DNA from: Coriolopsis trogii
Lineage: Eukaryota > Basidiomycota > Agaricomycetes > Polyporales > Polyporaceae
Length of the DNA stretch: 64,000 bases
NCBI GenBank assembly: GCA_020543525.1
Contig: JAHYIO010000031.1
Location: 62,001 to 126,000 of the forward strand
Reading direction: 5' to 3'
Both the position numbers and the translations under genes were made by a program. This document shows, piece after piece, positions 11,426 through 22,508 of this stretch (positions are counted from its first letter, which is position 1; each line of letters starts with the position of its first letter). The notes below the pieces were generated by a model. The model was not told the origin of the DNA. It did not search any database and saw only the letters and a program-made list of their open reading frames with translations.

Positions 11426-11662
11426 GGTAGTACAGACGTCGACGGTCAGAGCGGCATAGGCAGGCAGTACGAACAGGACGCTGGTGGGACGAGAGGGCGA
11501 TGGGACGAGGAGGAGCAAGGGAAGCAAGAATCACAGGCCGTTCCCCGCATCGCGTGACGTAGCGCGTTTGGAGTCGAACTGGTTCGGTTGCAGGATCCCC
11601 TCAGCTGAGCTCGCTGTTCAAGCAGTCTGGAGACGCCGCCACCTGCGTTAGAGTCTTGAACG

Positions 11663-13583
11663 ATGCTCAGACCGCTTTCCAGAGCAAGCCAATGCAGGTC
11701 TGGTCTGCGTTTCATCCAGACACGACGCATCCAATGTGCGTCCCTCGACAAGTCGCCGTCTCTCTGCACTCACTAACAATCACTAGACCGGGCATCCAAT
11801 CGTAGATTGCCCCCTCTCGTCTTTACGTTCGACATAGTCAGTTCAACTTTGTCTCTGTTCACACACACCCAGAACTAATCGTACAATCGCCATCAGGATG
11901 GCGTTCTGCTCAGGGGGCCCCACACCATCCCCGCAGCCAGAAGAGCTCTCGACATGCTCAACGGTGCGAACCCGATGGGCGTGTGAGTATTCCGCTGTTG
12001 TGTCCACACCGACTCTTACCGTACTCTCCAGTCAGATACCATTCATACTGGTCATGTCCTTGCTCCATTGTACCCGTGGTTGGCACTGAAATGGTATTCC
12101 ATAGCTCACCAACGGAGGTGGCGTCGGCGAAGAAGCTCGAAGACATAAACTAAGCTCTCAGCTAGGCGTCCAAGTGGGGGACGACTGCATCACGTCGTAG
12201 TCCCAATGTACTGACACCACGCCCGACCACCTAGATCCACAGCAACCAGATCGTACAAGCACATACCATCCTCAAGTCCGTCGCCCACAAATACGCCGAC
12301 AAGCCCGTGCTCGTCCTTGGGGGCCGCAACGGCGTCCTGCGCAAGGTCGCAGAAGAGTCTGTTGCTTCCCTTGAGACAGCCTGAACGAGTGCTCGCTGAC
12401 CGTGTGCGCCTGACAGCTACGGCTTCAAACACGCCTACACGACGCTCGACGTGCTCGCATGGAAACCCGAGCAAGTGTATACTTTCCCGCTCCCAGCCCA
12501 TGCGCTGACACGCACACCCAACAGGGCCTGGCCCTTCCACGATCTCACCCCCGAAGAGCGCGAGTCCACCAAGGTGCGTGCGCTCCCGCCTTTCCTCCAG
12601 ACCTACGTTGACTCTCGACCTCTTCCCCTCCCCGGACGAGACGACACAGCCCGCAGACTTTTCGCAGATCCCCATCTCCGCCGTCTTCGTCTTCCACGAC
12701 CCCCGGAACTGGTCCCTCGACATCCAGATCACGCTCGACGTCATCCGCTCGCGCGGCATCATCGGCGGGCCCTACCTCGACCCCGGCCCCCCCACCCGTC
12801 AGTCCTCGAGCGCGGACCAGTCGCTCCCGCACCACGCCCGCGCGCAAAACAAGCCGGCAGAAGCAAACGATCCGCACCCACACCCGATCGACCTCGTGTT
12901 CTGCAACCCGGACCTGCTCTGGAAGTCCGACTTTCCCCAGGTCAGGCTCGGCCAGGGCGCGTTCCGCGAGGCCTTCCAGGCGGTCTACAAGGTGCCACCC
13001 CCTCCTCTCGCGCTCGCCCCTCTTCTCCATTCATGGTGCTGACCGCCCCCGGACGCATCCGCACAGGCCATCGTCCGCGCGCCGTACCCGTACATCCAGT
13101 ACGGGAAGCCGACGGCCGCGACGTACAAGTTCGCCGAGCGGGTCCTGAGAGACAGGCTGGAGGAGCTCCAAGGCTCGCCCGTCGAGCAGATGCCGACCGT
13201 GTGCGTCTGTCTCTGTTCTCAGCCGGTCTCGCACATGTCCTCATCCCGCCCACCGTTCGCAGGTACATGGTAGGAGGTACGTGACCGTTTGACTGTGACA
13301 CACGTGGACATTGACGCGTCTCTGTCCATCCTGGGACTAGACAATCCCGAGTCCGGTATGCACGAGCGCCGTACCTGCAGGAATGCGCTTGGAGCTGACA
13401 GAGATGCCTCTCACTGCAGACATTGCCGGAGCCAACGCCGCAGGCTGGCCCTCCGTCCTCGTGAACACGGGCGTGTACGATCCCGCCCGCGGGCCACCGA
13501 CCCACTCTCCGACTTACATCGCCGAGGATGTAGAAGAGGCGGTGAGATGGGCCATCGAAAGAGAGATGGCAGGACGACAATGA
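11663..13583 (+). CDS. HAD-superfamily hydrolase, CECR5/HDHD5 type, mitochondrial
   Basis: A HAD-fold phosphatase-like protein of the CECR5 group; the substrate is unknown. Some ten introns, about 440 aa. The start ATG at 11663 gives an Arg-rich, acid-free leader (MLRPLSRASQCRSGLRFIQT), a good mitochondrial presequence. HAD motif I is FTFDIDGVLLRGP, split by an intron. Then ARRALDMLNG, FILLTNGGGVGEEARR (motif II region), LVLGGRNGVLRKVAE, WPFHDLTPEER, VFHDPRNWSLDIQ, VFCNPDLLWKSDFPQ, QYGKPTAATYKFA, and MVGDNPESDIAGANAAGW (motif III/IV), ending in VNTGVYD and MAGRQ. One intron, 12471-12524, uses a GC donor (GCAAGT); the GT alternative breaks the conserved frame. Family call strong. Confidence 0.88.
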
Positions 13584-13747
13584 GTAGCACCAGTATTAGA
13601 TAGCTACTACTAGATCTGTCACAATCCTACGCGTCCCACAGACGAGATCACTCAGAGACCACACAGACGAATTCGATACCGGGTATAGCCAAGTCGTGCA
13701 CCCCACCTCAACCCATCAAAGACGGACACACACCGACACCCTCACCC

Positions 13748-15301
13748 TCAACTGAGCGACAACTTCACATCGTCCACCCTCCTCCCAAGCCCCTCGATCC
13801 GGTCCTCCAGCTCCCTCACATTCCCCTTCACGAGCTTCTCATTGTCCGCCAGACTCCTCTCCACGCCCTCGACCGCCTTCTGCAGGTCCTCCAGCGCGCC
13901 CCGCACCCGCCGCTGCTCCTCCTCCAAGCCCTCGAGCGTCCGCTGGAAGCCCGCCGCGGACGTGTGCAGCGCAGACAGCGTCCGGAGCCGCGTGAGGATG
14001 TGCGGGATGTGCGGCAGGAGCGGCGCGAGGCGCGTCAGCACCGGCGCCAGCTGCTCCTGCAGAGCCGTCGTCGACGCGTTCGCCGCATAGCCAGGACCCG
14101 TCGTCGGCGACGCGACTTGCGCAGAGGCCGACGCCGATTGCTGGGCGCCGCCGCCGCCGCGTCGTTGTGTGCCGTGGTGGGCCTGCCCGCCGCTTGCGTT
14201 CGTGCGCTCGAACTCGGAGTTGAGCAGCTTGATGCGGCGGGAGATGGAGTCGATGTGTCGCGGTTGCGTGAGCAGCGTCAGTTGCGCGTGGAGGCGCGTC
14301 AGGAGCGGGAGGAGCGGTGGCGGGAGCGGGGACAGCTTCGAGATCACGTCGGGGAGATTGTGGGCATGCATTTCGGGCGAGCATGGAGTGTAACGGGACG
14401 TACCTCGTCAAGGGCAGCACTCGAAGACCCGACGAGCTTCTCCAGCTCGCCCACTCGCCTGTCCATCTCCACGATATCTCTCACCTCGGGTGTCTTCGCG
14501 GGCTTGACAACGTCGGCCTTCTTCGCCGTCTCCACCTTCTCTTTCTTCAGAGGCTCCGGCACCTTGACCATCTCCCCGTCCTCCCCCTCCTCCTCGCCCA
14601 GCACGACACTCACAAGCTTCCCCCTCCCCTCCCGCGCCTTGCTGATCTTCTCGATCCGCCTCTTCACATCCACCATCCCCCGGATGAGCTCCCCCGGGTC
14701 CGCATGCCCCGCCTCCTTCTCCTTCACCAACAGCGGGTTCGTCGGATCCGACAGCTCGACCTCCAGAGCGGCCACCTCCGCCTGCAGCAGCCGCAGACGC
14801 TGCGACAGAGGCACAGAGCCCTGGCCAGGAGACGACGGACGGGATCCTTCTTCCCCAGTCGGCGACGGCGGATACACATACTGCACCTTTGGCCGGTGAT
14901 GCTCTGCAACAGCACGGTCGGGATCGCGTAGAGACAGCGACGCGGGACAGAGCACGTACTCTTCTCTGCCTTTCTGAACTTCTTGGACGCCTCGTCCAGA
15001 CTCACGCTGCTCGAGTCCAATTCCTCCCTCGCCGAAGGTTCGCCAACTTTGCCTCTGGTATGGCCCCGAGCTGGTGCGCCAGATTCGTCGTCGCTCGAGT
15101 CGCCTTTCTACCGAAACGCGTGAATGAGAGGTGATAGACTACATGGTGGCACTGACGTTGTCCTGAGCAGTCGGGAACACATCCTCAGTCTCATAGACGT
15201 CAGGCGCTGTATCCTGTTATCCCGGTCAATACATGAGTATGAGTGATCTAAACAAGAGCACTTGCAATGTCCGGAAGATTGGCGTACTTGTTCGCACTCA
15301 T
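13748..15301 (-). CDS. Dynamitin, dynactin subunit 2 (p50/JNM1-type)
   Basis: A subunit of dynactin, the cofactor that links cytoplasmic dynein to cargo. Five exons, about 440 aa. The conserved N-terminal signature MSANKYANLPDIDTAPDVYE is rebuilt by removing a 52-nt GC-AG intron (15214-15265, GCAAGT donor); the next residues TEDVFPTAQDN match the family. Later parts are heptad-rich: SLDEASKKFRKAEK, QRLRLLQAEVAALEVELSD, MDRRVGELEKLVGSSSAALDE, then the C-terminal SISRRIKLLNSEFER and FQRTLEGLEEEQRRVRGALE coiled coils. The stop TGA is at 13748-13750. The upstream ATG at 15301 is the first in frame. It is convergent with the HAD hydrolase. Confidence 0.9.
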
Positions 15302-15408
15302 AGTGGAAGCGAGAATGAGGGAGAAGAAGCAAGGAAGAATGTGAATAGAGTCGAGCAACGAGCACCGTGAGCGCGCTACAAGCCTTTCTGGAGGGAGACA
15401 GCAAAAAG

Positions 15409-15502
15409 CGTCACCTGAGCGATTCGAACACTCGCGGGCAAAGCCCAACCGCTTGCAGCTACGAATAGCAGGCGATCCCGTTAACCACTCCGGCAAAGTG
15501 AC
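15409..15502 (-). tRNA. tRNA-Ser(GCU) with a 12-nt intron
   Basis: The minus strand folds as a class II tRNA of 94 nt. The acceptor stem GTCACTT pairs with AGGTGAC, with a G discriminator as expected for serine. Anticodon stem ATCGC pairs with GCGGT, anticodon GCT falls at positions 34-36 (genome 15469-15467), and the intron of 12 nt (15454-15465) follows base 37. There is a long variable arm (GGGC/GCCC), and the T arm is GAGTG-TTCGAAT-CGCTC. A run of five T follows on the same strand just past the 3' end, a Pol III terminator. Confidence 0.93.
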
Positions 15503-15733
15503 TCCAAAGGAGTCTACGAACTACACAAACCTTAGTTACATCGCAGAAGCTAGCAAACGAATGAAAGCAGGACAAGTAGTCCGAGAATGAGTGTGGTAGG
15601 CCATAACATCAGCAAAGCATTCCATAGCATCAGATCAACGAACTTCGTCCAAAGGGTATACTAATCAGAGAATATGCAGCAATGTCCAACCCAGTGCCAT
15701 TCCACGTCCCACACTGCGTTGCGACGGTCAACC

Positions 15734-18700
15734 TCACCGCCGTCCAGCGGCAACCAAACGCAGCACCTGGTCAATCTGCGAGGACAGCGCAGTCAACTGA
15801 GTCTCGAGAGCTGCAAGGCGCTCTTCCGTGCTCTTCACAGCCTCCACCTCCTTCCCCTTCTCCGTGCATCGAACGAGGTTGTGGGACGCTCGATGGTGTT
15901 CGCCCGCATCCACACCACCTTTCTCGTCGCAAGACACGCACAAGAACACGTTCGCGTTTTCTACTCCAGTAGGCCGCCATCAGTTTCCCATTCATACGTA
16001 GCAGATATACAACACTCACCGGGGCAATCGATGCAGTACCAACAAGGATATGATACCAGCGCGTCGCAGGAAACACACTCCAGCGGGCCCGCATGGCCAT
16101 CGGTATCGAACACCGCAGACTCGGCGAGCCACTTCTCGCGACGGCCGACGGTCTTCTTCTCCGGAACTTTAGCCTGCGGCTTCTTTCCCTTCCCTTGCGC
16201 GACCGTCCGGTCCTCGACCAGGACCCTGGCACGTTCGACCCCTGACTCCGCCAAACGAAGCACCTTGCCGATATCTCGAGAGTAGTGGAAATGTGAGCGT
16301 ATTCTGACGAGATCGTGGGTGGGAAGGTGAGGGTGGGTGATATCCTCCCGTGGGGTCTTGATGACCTGGTCGAAACACTCTCGTTTGTCGCAGAAGTTGA
16401 GTGTCGTCCGTGAGCTGCAGTCCATGCAGACCATACGAGTTTCGTAGAGCTTGGATTCACAAACGTCGCACGTAGTATCGCTAACATGCGAGGCAATGTC
16501 AGCGTGGTGGACTAGGTAGGAAAACGGCCAAGGCTTCCATGGACGTACCTATATTTCTCCAGCCTCCGCTGTCGGCATTCCTCCAGCACGTAGTAACACC
16601 GAGCGTCGTCATACGTCAAGGTGCGATCCAGAGACGTGAACTTGTCAAAGTCGGCAGCCGTCAGTGTACCCTCCGTCTCCCTCTGGAGGAGAGCCAGGTA
16701 TGCCTTCCTGGCGTCCCGGCGCTCCTTGAGGTACGACCAAGCGAAGAGCTGACGACGGCACTCGACGAGCGTCGCAGCCAACGCAAACTTCCACAGCGCG
16801 CGGATCCTGTCCCTGTTGAACTCTTCAGGGGGAGGGCGCGCCGCGAGCGTCGTAGCAGGGAGGCGGGTAAACAGGAACGGCCACTGTCGGTCATCTTCCG
16901 CGAGTCCATACGTGCCGGAGAGCATCAGGCCGTCTTCGCTCAACGTGCCCGAGAAGTACGTCGTCTTCCCCGGACGTCCAGAGAACGAGTAGGTCTGCGA
17001 GAACGTATATACGACCGTCGGGCTATCTTCCGATACCGTGTACTCCCCAACGATTGCGTACTTGGTTCCACGCGCTGCTACGGCGTTGGCCTCGTATCCG
17101 GACGGCGAGAGAGCAGATGGCTCGAAGGAGAATGTGACCATAGGGCCTGAGGGCCACTGATCAGGCATCCCCATGAAGCCGTTCCACTGGCCGAGGCTGC
17201 ACGCAAGTCAACCGTCAGTGCAAAGTTGTCCCAGCGAGAAAGTATGATACACACATCCTCTGAACAGCTTCGTCAGCGCTGGTATAACCGTCGTCCTCGT
17301 GAGCAGGATACGCGCTACCCAACGGGGGAGGATAGTTGAGAATAGCGTCGGGATCGGGGAGCGGCCCGTCGGCATCAGGATCGTATTCCACCTCGAGGAA
17401 CTCAACGTTGCGCAGATTGTCAACGGACCAGAACTGCGTGCTGTCATGCCAGAGATCGAACTGATGACGACGGTCAGGCAAACGCGAGGTTAAGTAGGGT
17501 GCGTGCATGTGCGCATTCAACGGCGTAGGCTTACAAGCTCACTGGCAAAGCTCTGGAACTGATGGGCAGGATCCAGTCGCTGTTGCAGAAATAGTGCTGC
17601 ACAAATGAACAAAGTCGAAGAGGTGAGCCGACCACGCATCTTACTGTCCACACGACTCGTACCTTCAAGATCATCGTGTCGCTCGGTGACCGCGTCCAAT
17701 AAGCACTGAATACTGGCAGCAGAGTCACGAAGCTCTTCGACGTCAATAGGAGTTTTGCGGCTCAGCCGGAGGATCTCGAGATCGCGGCTCAGCAAAAGAT
17801 AAAGGAGTGGCATGAGGTGCTAGCACCCCCGCGAGTGCAACAGTAAGCTTCGAGTGCCCCTTTCGAAGAAGGAAGCAGGGAATACGCACCATCTCGATCC
17901 GGCCCGACCCTGTAACGAGCGAAAGTGTATCCAGCGCGTCAATGCGATACTTGATTGTCTCCAAGCCATCTCGAAGTCGATTCTCTTCGGACTCGACGTA
18001 GGCCTTGAACCGCTCCCGCAGAGCGTCGGGCTGGTATGTGGGAGTGAAGGACGACGTGAGCGTGCAGACGGGCTTCCACACCGTCTCGAGATACTTGTCG
18101 ACGAGATGGCGGTTCTCAGGGAGTACGGAGGACGTGGCGGAGAACATCTTTGCACAGATGACCATGATCGCATCTCTGTAATACGTCGTAGTCATTTGCC
18201 ACCCTGCACAACGACCGGTCAGCACTGTTGGACGCAAACTTGATGATATCTCCCGAGAGCCATACCAATTGCCCAGTATGCGAGCCAGTGAGGAAGACTA
18301 TAGGAGGGTTGTGAGTTTCTTCAACCACCTCGTAGCGTTCGCATACGCACCTCCATCCCTTAGGCCGTGAAGACGTAAACTCATTGACTTCGCCGATGGT
18401 GACGAAACCCGAGGCGTCGTCGTCAAAGGCCTCTGCAAGAGCCTGAAGCTTGTTGATGTTCAAGTACTCCATGGCCCATTCATCCTGGTCGCTGACGCGC
18501 GTGATCCCATCGTTGACCTTGCGCTTCGTGAAGTCCTCGACCCTGCCACGCAAAGTGATGATGAACTGTCTTCCTCTTGTGTTGGGCAACCATTGTGACT
18601 AGAAGTGGGAAGAATCAGAGCTCACGAGTGATGAAAGTCGAAACTTTGGGCTTACGAGATCCTTATTCGCCTTCCGCTTCTTGTCGATCTGCTGTCGATA

Positions 18701-20425
18701 GTAGTCACGCAAGGCAAGTACGAAATGTCGAGCTTTGACATGTCCCGGCCACCGCTGCGAGAGACGGCGCTATGAGGGACCGCAGTCGTGAAGGTATTTG
18801 GTACTCACCATTTCCTTCCAGATCTCGTGGATTTCCTATCAAATCAAATTCAATACACAACGTCATCCAGACCAAGGCTGTCGCACTCACCGGGTCGATG
18901 ATGCGATCGTGCACACCTGCGTTCACGGCTGCAATAATGCGGTCCCCTTCGTGGTGCACAATTCTCCGAAACTCTTCCTCGAGCTCGCGTTGCTGCATCA
19001 AGAACTTGCGCTCGAAGACTTCAAAGTTCTTCCGGATGGCAACTTCGGGGCTATCGAAGAGCTCTTGCTTGACGACAGCGAGGTTCTCGCCGCTCAACTG
19101 GCCTCCTGGAACAGGACCATCGTCATCCGCTCGCTTCGACACAGTCGAGTCGTAACCAGGCTTGAAGTTCAGCAGGTCCTTCAGGGTCTCATCGTTGGAG
19201 AGGACGGCGCGGGGCCCTCCTTTCTTTTGCACAACGACGGAGAGCTCCTGCTGCTCCTGCGAGACGGCGGTGTTGAAGAACTCGAGGAGGACATCGATCT
19301 TCATGTCCAGCTTCTCAATCTTGCGGTTCGCATCGTCGACGCCTTTGCTGGTGTGCAACGTGAGCGCGAAGATAAAGTCCCGACGTCTGTTGACGAAGAT
19401 GTCGATGAACTCCTTCAGCTTGCCGTCCCAGACGCTCGACATCACCACCTTGACGATAGGCCGCTTCTTAGCGTACGTGTCGCAGACGTTTGCGCATTGC
19501 TTGATGTCCTCTGCCGCTTGCTTGACAAGCTCCTGCATGCGCGCCTTGATGGTGATACCGCCCGGCCCCTTCGAGTCTTCGTCCCTGATCTGCCGCAGCC
19601 TGTGGAATTCGCCAGTACAGATGAGCTTCAAGAGGACACGAGGGTTTTGGTCATGCCGTACTGTAAGAGAGACTCCATCATGTCTTTCATCTGGAGGAAT
19701 AACAGACCAATTTTCTGATCATTGTCCTGCCGCTTGATGTTGAGTTCGATGACGACGCGGAACGCGCCGACGGCAACTAGAAGCCGGCTGTCGTCAGCGC
19801 ATACATCGAGTAGTGAGATTGGTGAGACGAACCGCCGATGAAAGGGTGTACTCTGCCGACTTCGTCGAGAGCCCTGACGAGGCCCGGGAGGCCCTCAAGC
19901 AGAGTATTGACCCGATCTCTGACCTTCTTGATCGCCTCGTTGTCATAGGCGGTTACAGCTAGAGAGGCCGCAGGTATTTGAATGCCGTCTTTCACGCCAG
20001 ATTGTGCGTTGGTACTCGGGTGCTGGGCATTCGACGCAAGTGCAGCGGCTAGATAAAACGCTCAAGTTAGTTACATTCATAGTATAAACATGGATAAAGA
20101 GCGTACAAGCCATTCCGGTCACGCCTGCAGCCGCAGACAACAGACCAGCAGAGCGCGCAGGACGCCGTGTGGACGGTGTGCGCGTCATGCTCGCCTCGCC
20201 GTACGCTCTGAAAGCTCCATCGATTCTCTCGTTCGTTTCAGCATCATCGCGAGCCGAATTTTGTGGCTGCTGTCGAGTGGACCTGGCTGCAGAGGGTCCT
20301 GCGGGCGTTGCACCTGCTTTTGGCGGTAATGGCGGGCCCTGTTGGCCGAAAGTAGGCTGAAGTTCGCCTGGAAGAGACTCATCCGGGGCGTGCCTGCGCT
20401 TCCCGCGATGGAGCAGTCTCTTCAT
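15734..20425 (-). CDS. Giant EF-hand and ZZ-type zinc-finger protein
   Basis: About 14 exons, roughly 1,300 aa; the exact function is unknown. The N-terminus is basic and Pro/Ala/Ser-rich. A helical region follows with LVRALDEVGRVHPFIG, then VAVGAFRVVIEL and LLFLQMKDMMESLLQ, which resembles the N-terminal helical (Goodbye-like) domain seen in many Agaricomycete signalling and STAND proteins (family memory, moderate). A long charged helical part comes next, then one EF-hand: FDDDASGFVTIGE with Asp, Asp, Ser, Gly and Glu at loop positions 1, 3, 5, 6 and 12. A beta-rich segment (GPMVTFSFEPS, TYSFSGRPGKTTYFSGTL) precedes two Cys-rich clusters: CDVCESKLYETRMVCMDC, and the ZZ finger LECVSC...CWYCIDC...LCVSC with a His pair in GEHHRASH. 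The tail is a short coiled coil. Start ATG 20425, stop TGA 15734-15736. Exon joins were checked at about nine junctions; it could be two genes, but no internal stop or start argues for that. Confidence 0.72.
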
Positions 20426-21045
20426 GTTGAGAAAGAGAGGGTGGTTGGGTGACGGAAGTACTAGAAAGCCGTGTACATATAGCCGTCGCTAGCCTGTGTC
20501 AGTGTGCTGTGCCTCCTTCGGTCTTGCCCGGAGCGGTGGGAATATGTACCATCGGTCCCAGTCAACAGCGCTAAATGGGTTAGTACTCACCGGAACCACC
20601 AGACCACAGATGAAAGCTCAAGATGTCTGCAGGTCTTTTGGCTCGGTATCTCATCGATCCAACACCGACCACTCTCACCACAATCGAATGACGCCGAACC
20701 GACGTTCCTTCGCCTCACAATGAACACGCTTGCAATCCTGACACTGTGCTTACTTTGCTCTCAGATATCTCGTATATCAGCATTGGTGCGTCATCGTTCA
20801 GACGGTCAGAGCAGCCAAGCAGATCGAAGGGGCAGAGGCAAGATGCAAACTTGGCGCTAGCTCGAGTCGCTCGTGGCATCGGGCGCTCACTGGCATGACT
20901 ACACTTTCGACGAGGGGTACCAGGTTCCAACTCGCTAAGCCTGTCCACGGTTGTTCTCGACTCAACTTTATCCTATGTAGCATGAAATTCCGGTAAGCAT
21001 CAAATACGCTACAATGACTGTTAATCCATCGCTCCCCTTCCCCGG
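20426..21045. other. Intergenic spacer
   Basis: Promoter side of the EF-hand/ZZ gene and 3' side of the F-box-like gene. A minus-strand CCGGTGAGTACT donor-like site near 20590 may mark a non-coding leader exon. No protein-like frame is supported. Confidence 0.35.
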
Positions 21046-22056
21046 TCACCAGACGTCCAAGCCCCCTTTCCAGTAGTGGTCCTCCGGGTCCGGGTCTGTG
21101 GTCTCCAAAACCTGAACCTCGATACCCCCTTGAGTCACAACCTTCCTCGCCATCGGAACCACGTTAGGTTGTCCGGGCTGCTCACGAGCCCCGGACCCAT
21201 CCTTTACTGTAATCGCAATACGGCGGAGGCTCGGCCAAATGGGCCGCTCGGCGACGTTGGGCTCGCCGAGAACGGGCCCGCCTACCGCCAACGACGTACC
21301 TATGAGCTCCGACACGCGCAACACGTTGTCCCAGCTCTGCAACGCTAGCGATGTGATATGCAAGTGGGTAGCATTCGGGGCGTGCATGGCCCACTCCTTG
21401 AACAAGGGGACTCTGTCCCAGTCCGGGATGATCCGTACGTGCGTGAGGGAAGGATAGAGGACTGTGGCGACTCGCTTTTTGTGCCTGCGTTTGCGGATCT
21501 TGAGGAGGGAGTATCCGTCCGGGTCGACGAGCGTGATCCTCTCGAGGAGAGAGAGCGGCTTTGAGAAGATGCACACGCCTTCTTGAGCGTATGCGACGTC
21601 CGTGAGGATGAACGTCTTCAGGTCATCGGCGACCACGTCTAGCAGTCTTCGAACAGTAACAATCCCACTGTACATGGGAAGATCACTGGGGCTAGAGCGG
21701 CCGCCGTTGTAGTATGACGAATCGCTCTCCGCGTCGCTGTGGGGAATGCTCTCCGCCTCTCTGCGAGGGATCCGGCTCACGCGCGGCGGAGGTGCCGATT
21801 CGGGATAGAGGTGGAGAGTTAGGATCTTGCACTTCCTGCCCAGCACAATTCCGAGCTTTTTCTCCCGGGAGTACAAAGCAAGGAAGGAGTGCAGATTACG
21901 TGGCCGAGTACTGAGAGCAATGTACTGGAAGCGTGACGTTGCGGATGCCTCTCTGACGGCTTTCGAGGTTTGCGAGAGGGAGCAACCCGTATATCCGCCA
22001 TCGACGCAGGCCATCCGGAAGACTTCGCGAAGAATTTCGAACGGGATATATTCCAT
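21046..22056 (-). CDS. F-box-like hypothetical protein
   Basis: An intron-free frame of 336 codons from ATG 22056. The N-terminal MEYIPFEILREVFRMACVDG followed by LSQTSKAVREAS is a short F-box-like helix-turn-helix of the type that recruits Skp1 in SCF ubiquitin ligases. The rest alternates predicted strands and helices (LSLLERITLVDPDGYSLL, YPSLTHVRIIPDWDRVP, ATHLHITSL) and resembles the degenerate leucine-rich backs of Agaricomycete F-box-like proteins. Substrates are unknown. Such genes are highly multiplied in mushroom genomes. An acidic Ser-rich linker (HSDAESDSSYYNGGRSS) interrupts the middle. Confidence 0.7.
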   Translation of the reverse strand: MEYIPFEILREVFRMACVDGGYTGCSLSQTSKAVREASATSRFQYIALSTRPRNLHSFLALYSREKKLGIVLGRKCKILTLHLYPESAPPPRVSRIPRREAESIPHSDAESDSSYYNGGRSSPSDLPMYSGIVTVRRLLDVVADDLKTFILTDVAYAQEGVCIFSKPLSLLERITLVDPDGYSLLKIRKRRHKKRVATVLYPSLTHVRIIPDWDRVPLFKEWAMHAPNATHLHITSLALQSWDNVLRVSELIGTSLAVGGPVLGEPNVAERPIWPSLRRIAITVKDGSGAREQPGQPNVVPMARKVVTQGGIEVQVLETTDPDPEDHYWKGGLDVW

Positions 22057-22508
22057 GGTGGGGCAATAGGGAGTGCGGCCGGTTGTCCAACTAGACTCCT
22101 AGTACACTTGGTTACTCGCACGATTCCCCAATTCCACCTGCGAATATCTTGGAGCCTGCAAATCAGCCATATATAGTAGGAGAGATTGCACATACGAAGT
22201 TTGCGGGCTTAGATGCAAAGCTGCAGCTTGAGTAGTAGTGTCGAACATGGGCGACTGATCGATCTCCAAGCTCGTTACTTCGCGCCTGGAAGTTCCCACG
22301 GGAGGTGAGCGTCTGAATTCAGTAATTTCCTAGGACTGCTATGTTGAACCCACAACGATAATCCATCAAAAGAGTTGATCATGGTCAGGCGGAGTCTCTG
22401 ACTCTTTGCTGGTGAAGCCCCGCCATCAATAACGCGTACAATCATGCACCAATACACATACTTAGTCTTACACACAAACACATCATGATGCACCTTCTCC
22501 CCCAATCC
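22057..22508. other. Intergenic spacer
   Basis: AT-richer than the neighbouring genes. No gene or repeat is supported. Confidence 0.4.
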
